Origin: a virus
DNA length: 23,303 nucleotides
Direction: 5' to 3' (one strand)
Virus record (IMG/VR): IMGVR_UViG_3300017963_000759
Span: 1 to 23,303 of that record
Numbering within the stretch: the stretch's first letter is position 1; every line of letters starts with the position of its first letter. The notes under the pieces were generated by a model. The model ran no database searches. It saw only the letters and a program-made list of their open reading frames with translations, and had not been told where the DNA came from. The position numbers and the translations under genes are program-made. Below are positions 15,240 to 22,907 of this stretch, piece by piece.

Positions 15240-15300
15240 AAAAATAGAAGCGCAGGAAGGCGGCGGGCTTTTCCGCTTTTCGGTTTCCCTATCCTGCGCT
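15240..15300 (-). terminator. Hairpin with T-run after the capsid gene
   Basis: In the mRNA sense AGCGCAGGA (15300-15292) pairs perfectly over nine bases with TCCTGCGCT (15257-15249), and TTCTATTTTT follows. The 34-base loop contains a second short GCGG/CCGC pairing that may extend the structure. It lies just seven bases after the capsid stop. Downstream head genes continue on the same strand, so partial termination that favours capsid mRNA, or mRNA stabilisation, is more likely than a complete stop. Confidence 0.6.
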
Positions 15301-15306
15301 AACTGG

Positions 15307-16278
15307 TTACGCTGCGTTGTCGTGGTATGCAGCAGAGCCAGGGTAGCGGAATTCAACACCGCCAAACTTATACTCCGCTGGTACGTTAACACGCAGACCG
15401 TCAGGCTGTGGAGCCAGTGAACGCCAAGGCATAGGCATGTGCATGACGAGGTTATCATCATTCATCTCATAGGCCATCATGCGAGGTACGCCACTTTCTC
15501 CAGCCGTCTTCATCTCGAAGTTAGGCTTGATGCTCAACTCTGATCCGGTCATTGCGGTGTAGAGGTTGTTAGTCTTGAAGTACTCAAGCACAGTGGTATC
15601 GGTGCCGGAGTCCATGCGCTTTTCTGAGATGATTGCCCAGTTGTCGCTATCCAGGACGAACATATTAGCAAGATGAGTCTCTGCGCTATTCTGCCACACA
15701 GTGATAAGTAGGGCATTCATGTAAGAAATGACCTCCTGACCAGTTGCGGTGGTGAAGTTCAGCAATGAATTACTGAGTTGCACATTGGCGTTGTTGAACA
15801 GACCGGTGATGCCGCGATCCGAGTCGCCAAAGAATGCGACGCGCTGCGCATGCTCTTGGAAGCCACGGAAGGACATACGCCCCTTGGTGGTGTCAACAGG
15901 AATGCGGAGCTGCTGCGACTTGCGTAGCTCATCGAGCGAGTATCCGTAGCTATTGCCGCCGTAGAACACCTGAATGGTGCTTTTGCTGGCGTTGATATCG
16001 GACTGAGGCAGGTCTTTTGCATTGGCACCGATGAATTTACCCATGGTCACAGCGTCATAGCTGATGTAGGTAACGGTGTCGATCCACTCAGGCTGAGAAG
16101 TATCTACCGGAATAAAGTCAGGGTAGACGATATTACGGTATTTGGCTTCGTAAATCTTCGCCTCAGTCTGTGAAAGCTGGCTGAGGAAGAAGGCGAGACC
16201 GTCATCGACGGTAGGCATGGCGGCGTCAAATTGAATGACCTCACCACTATCCAGGGTTACTGTTGTCATTTGTGGCAT
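15307..16278 (-). CDS. Major capsid protein (DUF2184, HK97 fold)
   Basis: This 323-residue protein matches the DUF2184 capsid family. It shows the N-terminal AFFLSQLSQTEAKIYEAKYRNIVYPDFIPVDTSQPEWIDTVTYISYD segment, the alpha/beta core with GYSLDELRKSQQLRIPVDTTKGRMSFRGFQEHAQRVAFFGD, and the late SLAPQPDGLRVNVPAEYKFGGVEFRYPGSAAY strand. Many copies build the icosahedral shell. A strong GGAGG sits eight bases before the ATG, in keeping with high demand, and a hairpin follows the stop. Cleavage by the upstream protease is possible, but no site was established. Confidence 0.88.
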   Translation of the reverse strand: MPQMTTVTLDSGEVIQFDAAMPTVDDGLAFFLSQLSQTEAKIYEAKYRNIVYPDFIPVDTSQPEWIDTVTYISYDAVTMGKFIGANAKDLPQSDINASKSTIQVFYGGNSYGYSLDELRKSQQLRIPVDTTKGRMSFRGFQEHAQRVAFFGDSDRGITGLFNNANVQLSNSLLNFTTATGQEVISYMNALLITVWQNSAETHLANMFVLDSDNWAIISEKRMDSGTDTTVLEYFKTNNLYTAMTGSELSIKPNFEMKTAGESGVPRMMAYEMNDDNLVMHMPMPWRSLAPQPDGLRVNVPAEYKFGGVEFRYPGSAAYHDNAA

Positions 16279-16283
16279 GGTGA

Positions 16284-16769
16284 TTAACCTCCAAGGCCGA
16301 TTGAAAGCTTCACAAGGTCGCCTTGAGCGCCTGCGGTGATGAACTTGGCACCAGTCAGCAGGATGCTCTCGGTAACGCCGGTTCCTGCTGCGTTTGAGAA
16401 GTCGCCTTGGCTGGTAGCACCTACGCGGAAATAAGCCTGCTCATCGACTGCAACAGCCTCGGCAGCAACCACCCACACAACGCCATGTGTGATGACGGTC
16501 ATGTCCATGTCATCGGGTGCGCCGAAGGTATCGCCGTCTGCATAGGCTCGATTAAGCTCACGCATTACAACGCCATTAAAGTCCAGCGCGGTATCGCCAG
16601 TGGCGACCAGACGGGAGCTTCCCTCGGTGTCGGTTGCTACGGCTTTGCCATACACGATAGTTGCGCCGCTCTTATTGAGCTTCGAGACGGTGTTGCAGAG
16701 CTGTAGATCTACGGGCATGCCCGCGTAGGCCTCGCCGTGATCGATTGAGTATGTGGTTTGAACGGCCAT
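16284..16769 (-). CDS. Head decoration/structural cement protein
   Basis: This 161-residue beta-rich protein sits directly before the capsid gene, a usual place for cement proteins of DUF2184-type phages. It starts with a conserved-looking YSIDHGEAYAGMPVDLQLCNTVSKLNKSG and continues with short strands (VVMRELNRAYADGDTFG, VITHGVVWVVAAEAVAVDEQAYFRV). It probably binds the outside of capsomers after expansion and stabilises the shell. The TAA of the protease gene and its ATG overlap (TAATG). Confidence 0.75.
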   Translation of the reverse strand: MAVQTTYSIDHGEAYAGMPVDLQLCNTVSKLNKSGATIVYGKAVATDTEGSSRLVATGDTALDFNGVVMRELNRAYADGDTFGAPDDMDMTVITHGVVWVVAAEAVAVDEQAYFRVGATSQGDFSNAAGTGVTESILLTGAKFITAGAQGDLVKLSIGLGG

Positions 16770-17947
16770 TACTTATCCCCCTCTAAGGTTTTTTCCCAGC
16801 GATTGCCGAGACTGTCAGTGAAGGCCTGCTTCGCTGATGGCTTGTCTTTGTCGACATGAGCCATATCTTGCGCCAGTTTTGCGCGGGAGTCTTCGGCGGC
16901 CTTCTTCTCCGCCTTCTCCTCTTCGCTCTCGTCCTCTTCCTTCTCCATCTCGATGTCGAACATCGCCTGGATATAGGCGTCCGGCTTGGCGTCAAATCCC
17001 TTACTTGGGTACTTGGCTACCAGTGCGGCACGTTTAATCTCGTCAGGATTTGAGGAATCACAGGTGAATTCTTTACCTGCAACCTTCAATGCGGCGGTCA
17101 TGGCGTCGGTTGTGGCCTCGACACGGGCAAGGATCGCGGAATCAGAAGAGGCCTTCTTTGCCGCTTCTAGCTCCTCGGTGGTTGAATCCAGCTGAGCCTG
17201 CAAGCCATCCAGCTTTGCCTGCACCTCCTCCGCTGAGTCTTTGCTGGTCTGCGCCGCTGTGGTCAGGCGGGCAATACTGTCTTCCACTTGCGCGGCGGCA
17301 GCATCCTCCATCTCGACGGCTCGACCGTTATCTAGCATTACTTTGATCATAGTGATCTCCGGTTGTTTATCTAAAATACGAGCCATCGCGCCCGCTCTTG
17401 CTTTATCCACCACCGCGACGTGGTTAATCTTGATATCGCGCTGGATGAATTCGTAGGGCTGACCATCTTCGGTCTTGCCTGGGGTGTTGTCATATTCTGC
17501 TGTGTACCCGGCTGACAGCTGAGCCTTGCCGGATTCGATTGATTTGATTGCGTCGGCGTCTTTGATCACCAATGGAGCGACAACATAGTCGCCATCCCTT
17601 ACGCCTGCGCCTGAAACGACGCCGACTGTAACTGACTTGAATGTTTTGGAGTTGACCAGCTCATCGGGGTGGCTATCTGTGACATCGGCCACAAGATAAG
17701 TCTCCAGTGATTCATCCTTGAACACCTCCTCTTCGGGGCGGTACACCTTGATGATGCGGAAAGGGTCTCCATCGAGACCAAGCTCAGAGGCTAAGTAATC
17801 TTGAATGCCAGTACGCGCAACACGGCCAGGAACCTTCAAAAATCCCTCAGGCGTGTATTCTCGCTGGCTTATGGCGAATGTAGAGCGGTCGAACAGCGTT
17901 ACTTTCAAAGGGGTAACTCCACTTCTTTTGATGTCCCATTGTACCAC
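16769..17947 (-). CDS. Prohead protease fused to scaffold (DUF2213)
   Basis: Residues about 14-195 form a DUF2213 capsid-maturation protease of the assemblin-like group. It shows TDSHPDEL with His93, QLSAGYTAEYD with Ser145, and DIKINHVAVVDKARAG with His176 as plausible catalytic residues. Residues about 210-265 are a coiled coil rich in Glu, Gln and Lys, and the highly charged tail from about 330 fits a scaffold, so one gene supplies both functions. The GTG at 17947 has only a weak AGGG site. A TTG at 17908 (residue 14) follows GGAG by eight bases and fits the family's MKVTLFDR-like start better. Confidence 0.82.
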   Translation of the reverse strand: MVQWDIKRSGVTPLKVTLFDRSTFAISQREYTPEGFLKVPGRVARTGIQDYLASELGLDGDPFRIIKVYRPEEEVFKDESLETYLVADVTDSHPDELVNSKTFKSVTVGVVSGAGVRDGDYVVAPLVIKDADAIKSIESGKAQLSAGYTAEYDNTPGKTEDGQPYEFIQRDIKINHVAVVDKARAGAMARILDKQPEITMIKVMLDNGRAVEMEDAAAAQVEDSIARLTTAAQTSKDSAEEVQAKLDGLQAQLDSTTEELEAAKKASSDSAILARVEATTDAMTAALKVAGKEFTCDSSNPDEIKRAALVAKYPSKGFDAKPDAYIQAMFDIEMEKEEDESEEEKAEKKAAEDSRAKLAQDMAHVDKDKPSAKQAFTDSLGNRWEKTLEGDK

Positions 17948-17971
17948 GCTGCCCTAGCGATCAACCACATA

Positions 17972-18871
17972 CTAGCCATTCTTCTTACTTTCCGCAACCT
18001 GCCTACTGGTTACCGGCTGGGCCACGCATCGGCAATTTATCTCCTGTCCGGGGATTATTGGCTGCCCTTTGTCGTTCTTTGGCGGGTCTGACCACTTGTA
18101 AACGCCCTTGCCATACCCTACATCTGCATTGGATATAGCCTCATGCCTATGCCTGACGCGTGAATCATCAGCATCAAGCCATCGGAAAAACTCAAAGCCA
18201 GCATCTTCTTGCCGCTGCTTTGATAGCTCCCCGTTGGCCTTGGATGTCTGGTCGCGGGCTATCATGGTTGCACGCTGCCTGGTGACGCCGAACCGCTCTT
18301 GAAGCTGGGATACTATGGCAGAAGGTCTTAGCCCTGCCTTCATGTTCGTGGTGACTAGCTGCTCGACCTGTCCGAGATATTGGCTAGGGATAGATTTGAT
18401 CAATCTAGTGTTTTCCGCTACTGATGCGTCCAATATGTTCTCTAGGTTTGGTGAGTCGCCGAACACATCTATCCCTACGGACTTAACGGACTTTGCGAAC
18501 CGACTCCTGTTATTTCTGCCAATAGCATTAACAAAGGCTGATGCCACGCCCTTGGCTGCCCCGAAGAATTCAGGAGATGACCACTTAGCCGTCAATCTCT
18601 CGAATAACGCCGAGATATCAGCCGCCCACCCGTCATAAACAGCAGAATCTCCGACGTATTGAGGCTCAAGAGCTTTAATCATCGGTATCAGCTGCTCGTC
18701 GATATCCTTCCTTATGGCCTTGACCAGCTTTTGGAGGGTTGAATTATATGTGCGCGCCGCTGCCTTGTCAGGCTGCACTGACTTTGCCGCCTTGGCCTTC
18801 TTTGGTCGATTGGATATCTCCTCAAGCTGAGATTGCAAAAGCTCCTTGCCGCGCAGTATATCACTCACCAC
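17972..18871 (-). CDS. MuF-type minor head protein
   Basis: This 299-residue protein has a helical N-terminus and a C-terminal Mu gpF domain at about 183-283: RQRATMIARDQTSKANGELSKQRQ, then FFRWLDADDSRVRHRHEAI, and PGQEINCRC with the conserved Cys pair and Arg. Proteins of this family bind the portal inside the head and are often ejected with the DNA. No C-terminal toxin domain is attached. The GTG start overlaps the portal stop by 11 bases. Confidence 0.85.
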   Translation of the reverse strand: MVSDILRGKELLQSQLEEISNRPKKAKAAKSVQPDKAAARTYNSTLQKLVKAIRKDIDEQLIPMIKALEPQYVGDSAVYDGWAADISALFERLTAKWSSPEFFGAAKGVASAFVNAIGRNNRSRFAKSVKSVGIDVFGDSPNLENILDASVAENTRLIKSIPSQYLGQVEQLVTTNMKAGLRPSAIVSQLQERFGVTRQRATMIARDQTSKANGELSKQRQEDAGFEFFRWLDADDSRVRHRHEAISNADVGYGKGVYKWSDPPKNDKGQPIIPGQEINCRCVAQPVTSRQVAESKKNG

Positions 18872-20375
18872 TGCTCTCGCCTTCCTTTACATCAGACAAT
18901 AGCGCGCGGGCTTCTGCTTGAGATACGGGGAATGATGCGGATACTATCTTCTCTCCGGTCTCCTTTGATATTTCGCCTAATCCTATCTGCGAGATAACCT
19001 CCATCAGCGCCGTAACCTGTGCGCCATTAAGTGACTTAGATGGGTCTATTTCTCCATCTACCCCCTCCTCAAGGTCAAACGGATCGCTACCCTCAATCGC
19101 CTCGGCCTCCTCTATCTGCCCATCAAGGAACTGGTACTCCTCGTTGGCCTCAAGGTTCTTCTGTACTTGGGATACGACAACAACTCCGTCTTCGAGGTAG
19201 ACGGCGCTCTTCTGCGCACGCAACAATTCCGCCTGAGCTAGCTCCACCTGATTAGGCTGCTTCAGCGGGTTCCATGTGTAGTCGTAGTCATCCGGCATAT
19301 CCCCCAAGGCAGATCTAACGAGAACCTGATCAATATGGATTAACGGCTTCGCAAGCTGGCTTGTTTGCTTGGCGCGTATCGAGTCATAGTAGTTTGATAG
19401 ATCCCCCTCTCCTGTGGAGTTTAACCCGCCAGGGCTTTGCCCGAAGAATCGGGTCATCGGGATGTCAGCGCACCCGGTAAGCCATACCATGAGATTTTCA
19501 AGGATTGGAGCAACACCGGATAAATTGAGGGTCTTTCTATCGTATGACTCTTCCCCATCGAGCAGGGCGAGATTAACAATGGACTTAAGCTGGGAAAATA
19601 GGATATACCGGTCTGTGATCGCTTCATCCTGATCGCTGGCAAGCTCCTCAGATAGGCCATCACGGGTAATCACATCAACATTGGCTTCTTGCATTAGCTC
19701 AGCGATGCCGCCCTTGGCCGATACCGTATCAAGCAGATCCTCCATGCACTTCCTTAGCTCAGAGTCCCCCCAGCCTTGGGTTATAGCCATTTGCCTACGC
19801 GGCAGTTTCGCCCCATTGAACCGGGCTATATGAGACCAGTGGATTTGCTGCGATCCGCCCTGGATTGTGTAAAATTCTGGCAACAAGTAATTATCGGACA
19901 GCACATCCCATGTGTTAAGCGTCATTGCTGACATTTCCCAACGATCAAAGACTAGGAGTCGCTCCAAATCGCCCTTCTTTATCTTGGTAACATCAAGCGG
20001 CTTGCTCAAGTCTTGATTCGTGATCATGAGGATACCGCCACCGCCATATAATCTAGCCCAGCTTAGCGCGTCATCACATGCGAATTTCAGTCCTACTCTC
20101 TGCTCCTCCCGCTGGATATCCTCGGCCCCGGCACTTTTTATGGTTCTCCACTCTCGCACCATGTCCCCAGCTGGGATATCAACGATCTTGCGTGCTATCC
20201 AGTTGGTTTGGTACGCAGCATCCATCTCGGCAAAGTTCGTCATTACCCCGGCAACGAATTGATTGTATGCGCGCTTGCCTTTTGCTGTACCAAGGCCGGA
20301 TGCGACATTCTGTAGTCCATCAACGGATGATTTCGGGACTATCAGGCCTGAGTCTGTTTGAGTGTACTTTTCCAC
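18861..20375 (-). CDS. Portal protein (DUF1073)
   Basis: This 504-residue protein matches the DUF1073 portal family: YNQFVAGVMTNFAEMDAAYQTNWIARKIVDIPAGDMVREWRTI near the N-terminus, DDALSWARLYGGGGILMI in the first alpha/beta part, and RFFGQSPGGLNSTGEGDLSNYYDSI around 340-361. Twelve subunits normally form the channel through which the terminase pumps DNA. The acidic last 90 residues (IEGSDPFDLEEGVDGEIDPS and a helix) fit the crown region. The GTG start overlaps the terminase stop as TAGTG. No Acb1 phosphoesterase domain is present, although the Pfam name of this family refers to it. Confidence 0.88.
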   Translation of the reverse strand: MEKYTQTDSGLIVPKSSVDGLQNVASGLGTAKGKRAYNQFVAGVMTNFAEMDAAYQTNWIARKIVDIPAGDMVREWRTIKSAGAEDIQREEQRVGLKFACDDALSWARLYGGGGILMITNQDLSKPLDVTKIKKGDLERLLVFDRWEMSAMTLNTWDVLSDNYLLPEFYTIQGGSQQIHWSHIARFNGAKLPRRQMAITQGWGDSELRKCMEDLLDTVSAKGGIAELMQEANVDVITRDGLSEELASDQDEAITDRYILFSQLKSIVNLALLDGEESYDRKTLNLSGVAPILENLMVWLTGCADIPMTRFFGQSPGGLNSTGEGDLSNYYDSIRAKQTSQLAKPLIHIDQVLVRSALGDMPDDYDYTWNPLKQPNQVELAQAELLRAQKSAVYLEDGVVVVSQVQKNLEANEEYQFLDGQIEEAEAIEGSDPFDLEEGVDGEIDPSKSLNGAQVTALMEVISQIGLGEISKETGEKIVSASFPVSQAEARALLSDVKEGESSGE

Positions 20376-21820
20376 TAGAGCATGTCCTTTAGGCTTGGTT
20401 TTGCATTGTGTAGCATATCGGATATAGCATCACACATAGGGTCTATTTGGTCATCATGGTCGTGAGCGTCATCTGCCGTGAACGCCTCGCATTCAGCTAT
20501 AAAATCATGCACCCACGGTGCATTTAGTGGAATCATAACATGCCCAGACTCGATATAGCCTAGCACATCCTGAAGCCTGGTTACCTTGTCGATGCTTCTG
20601 GGGATAGCCTTAACCGGGATAGCGGGAGTAATCTTCTTGCGCATCCTTTGGATTAACTCTGTCCCGCTACTCTTATCCTCTATCCCGAAGTACCTGAGCC
20701 TTCCGGTATCGGCTGATTTGTGCTTTTGCCAGAAATCAGGAAACCTTTTCTCCAGCTCGTACGCCTCAAACTTACCCCTCAGCATGTCAATCAGGTATAT
20801 TTTTCCATCATCGCCAAGGCCCCAGCACTCGGCAACCTGATAATCGCTTGCTTCTTTCTTTTTCTGCGCGGTGTCGCCGAATATCGCCCGCCATTTCATC
20901 TTTGGTAGTGTCGTGTATCGGCCAAACCAGCCGCCCTTTATAATCTCTCCGCCTATAGTGAATGGATTCTGTTGATATAGGCTCTGCCAGCTATTCGTGT
21001 CCATGATAGATTTTCTATCGAGCAAAAAGTCTACACTTTTGTGCTCAGGGAATAACGCCTCCCCCTCCTTCCTATGCTCCTCATTCCTCTCTGCTATGGC
21101 GCTATAAGTCAGGACTCGCACGTCATCAGAGGAATCAATCAGTCGCCCTATAGGATCGTCAACATGCCACCTAGTGAGGATTGCGAGCAATGCCCCGCCC
21201 TCGCTAAATCTGGTAAAAAAATCATCAGTAAACCAATCCCATGCCGCATCTCTCACCGTCCTAGAGTTGGCATCTGCCCTCCCCTTTATCGGGTCGTCAA
21301 TAACCCCCAAATCCAGAGACTCGCCAGTGATCGCCCCCCTTACGGTTGTATTCCTAAAAAACCCGTCATTACCACAATACTCCAATATCTCCCTGTTTCT
21401 CAGGTATTGCCCAGACACTGTTACTGTATTTGAGCTATTTATTGATGTTTCCGGGAATATTCGCGAGTACAACCTCGATGTATATGTGCGCTGTAGCCTC
21501 AAGTTAGCCCTTACCCCCAATCTCTCAGAGAACGAGGTATAAATAGTCTTCTTTGATGGGTCTTTACCGGCCACCCATGCGATTAGGTCAATAATCTGCA
21601 CGGACTTTCCGTGCTGTGGAGGAGCCTGGATTACAAGCTTCGGGGATTCACCGCATAGAAAGGACTCTGCGAATTGCTGCAATTCCGCTGCCACCTCGCG
21701 TTGCCACCATCCATCCTTCATGCCAGGATTCATAAGCTGGCGAAAGGAATAGAAGTCCTCCCTGGCATCCCTTATTTTCTTTTCGAGTAGTAACTCAAAT
21801 ATCCTTTGGTTCGAGTGCAT
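20375..21820 (-). CDS. Terminase large subunit
   Basis: This 481-residue DNA-packaging motor has an N-terminal ATPase and a C-terminal nuclease. Walker A is APPQHGKS (66-73), Walker B is LDLGVIDDP (169-177), and the coupling motif lies near LTRWHVDDP (215-223). The RNase H-like nuclease shows FGDTAQKK (Asp316), GIEDKSSG (Glu381) and HDHDDQID (Asp455-Asp460). It cuts concatemeric DNA and pumps it through the portal encoded next. The ATG lies 26 bases inside the small-subunit gene and has only a weak GAAGAAA site, so coupling is likely. The packaging type, pac or cos, cannot be read here. Confidence 0.92.
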   Translation of the reverse strand: MHSNQRIFELLLEKKIRDAREDFYSFRQLMNPGMKDGWWQREVAAELQQFAESFLCGESPKLVIQAPPQHGKSVQIIDLIAWVAGKDPSKKTIYTSFSERLGVRANLRLQRTYTSRLYSRIFPETSINSSNTVTVSGQYLRNREILEYCGNDGFFRNTTVRGAITGESLDLGVIDDPIKGRADANSRTVRDAAWDWFTDDFFTRFSEGGALLAILTRWHVDDPIGRLIDSSDDVRVLTYSAIAERNEEHRKEGEALFPEHKSVDFLLDRKSIMDTNSWQSLYQQNPFTIGGEIIKGGWFGRYTTLPKMKWRAIFGDTAQKKKEASDYQVAECWGLGDDGKIYLIDMLRGKFEAYELEKRFPDFWQKHKSADTGRLRYFGIEDKSSGTELIQRMRKKITPAIPVKAIPRSIDKVTRLQDVLGYIESGHVMIPLNAPWVHDFIAECEAFTADDAHDHDDQIDPMCDAISDMLHNAKPSLKDML

Positions 21821-22301
21821 ACTTTGCTATTTCTTCTGCCAGCTCTTCATCGGATATCTCGGAAACCAGGATCGGCCCGCCTCCCGGCCCTGTGACCTCG
21901 CTCGTTGTCGAGTCCCTAAGCCCCAGGTCTCTAGCTATGATGTTGGCATTAAACAGGTCTGCCGCAGCCCCTGTGAACTTCTGGGTACGTATTACGCGCT
22001 CAATATTGGCAACGACATCAATAAAATCTTCCCTCCCCCTGTAATCACTCCATGTCTGTGTGGATATATCAAGGAAGATATGCAAGCCGTCAAGCGTCAT
22101 TGCCCTTGCTTTGTTGATTGTTAGGTCTACTTGCTCCCCTTGGAATTGGGCAGCCTTATTTTCTACTAGCGGGTTGCTGTCCACCCACTCGAAATACTCG
22201 CACGCAGCCGACCATAACGAGTTTTTATCGGAGAATATCTTATCCCTGCCGTGTTTGGCTCTTGCTTTCCAGAATTGGTTTCCTGGCGGGGCTGGCATCA
22301 C
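21795..22301 (-). CDS. Terminase small subunit (P22 gp3-like)
   Basis: This 168-residue protein starts with GNQFWKARAKHGRDKIFSDKNSLWSAACEYFEWVDSNPL, the pattern of P22 gp3-type DNA-packaging proteins. A helical body follows (TLDGLHIFLDISTQTWSDYRGREDFIDVVANIERVIRTQKF), then NANIIARDLGLRD, and the acidic C-terminus probably binds the large subunit. It recognises phage DNA and starts packaging. A GTG at 22301 has the better spacing to AAAGGA. The ATG at 22298 would form TGATG with the upstream stop, so the true start may be one codon later. Confidence 0.82.
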   Translation of the reverse strand: MMPAPPGNQFWKARAKHGRDKIFSDKNSLWSAACEYFEWVDSNPLVENKAAQFQGEQVDLTINKARAMTLDGLHIFLDISTQTWSDYRGREDFIDVVANIERVIRTQKFTGAAADLFNANIIARDLGLRDSTTSEVTGPGGGPILVSEISDEELAEEIAKYALEPKDI

Positions 22302-22603
22302 TCACCAATCCTTTCTTCAGCAGTCCACATATTAGCCGTGACTCCATTATCGCCGTATACCCGCACCTCATGCGCCCCGGACTCCCCTACAGATAGGGCG
22401 GTAGCCGGGAAGTCCTTTCTTGTGATGATGCACCCGCGCTTTACTAGCCATTCAATCGCCCGCTTATCGCCAGTATTGACGGCCGTTGCTAGCTGGGTAA
22501 GCTTATCCTCACTCGTACACGCAATAGAGCCAGCGCTTAGCGTTGCGGCCATGGAGGCGTTCATGGATAGCGCGGCGGCGGTTATCAGTACAGCCTTTAT
22601 CAT
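22298..22603 (-). CDS. Small exported protein upstream of the terminase
   Basis: This 101-residue protein has a clear Sec signal peptide: Lys at residue 3, a hydrophobic core to about residue 14, and ASMA as cleavage site at about 16-19. The mature protein of about 80 residues has two Cys (29 and 58), which could form a disulphide in the periplasm, and a short Leu/Ala helix (KLTQLATAVNTGDKRAIEWLVKRG). I recognise no family. Exported small phage proteins can alter the envelope or block superinfection, but nothing here proves this. Start and upstream stop overlap as ATGA. Confidence 0.6.
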   Translation of the reverse strand: MIKAVLITAAALSMNASMAATLSAGSIACTSEDKLTQLATAVNTGDKRAIEWLVKRGCIITRKDFPATALSVGESGAHEVRVYGDNGVTANMWTAEERIGE

Positions 22604-22869
22604 TGCTGCGCAGATTCCATCAGCGGGATAGTCAGCAGCTCCGCGTCATATTCGGCCTTTGTCAATTCAATGATCGTAGTTCCGTTGGCGGTTACCGAGT
22701 CGTCAGCGATACCAAGCATAAACTCATCCTCGTAGTGTTGCACCTGTCCGCTTTGGTGCTGGTATCGTGCAGGAATAATGCCGTCGGCGCTGTACCCGTC
22801 TGGGTATACCCAGTCCACCCTGCCGTTGCTTCCTAGGCTCTTTGTTATCTCTACTCTAACGTATTTCAT
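22600..22869 (-). CDS. Small hypothetical protein
   Basis: This 89-residue protein is not one I recognise. The first half has strands (KYVRVEITK, RVDWVYPDGYSADGIIPARY) and the second contains a Thr-rich strand followed by a helix (IIELTKAEYDAELLTI). There is no signal peptide or membrane helix. AGGAG is correctly placed before the ATG, and the stop overlaps the exported-protein gene as ATGA, so the two are probably made together. Confidence 0.6.
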   Translation of the reverse strand: MKYVRVEITKSLGSNGRVDWVYPDGYSADGIIPARYQHQSGQVQHYEDEFMLGIADDSVTANGTTIIELTKAEYDAELLTIPLMESAQQ

Positions 22870-22907
22870 ATTTTCTCCTGGTTTTGTCTATTGTGTCTTT
22901 TAAGCGA

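Noticed and set aside
17972-18871. Possible polymorphic toxin fused to the MuF domain
   Set aside because: The protein ends about 16 residues after the MuF domain, so there is no room for a toxin domain.
18861-20375. Possible anti-CBASS (Acb1) activity because of the family name linked to DUF1073
   Set aside because: The protein has portal features over its length and no attached 2H phosphoesterase domain with paired His-x-Thr/Ser motifs.
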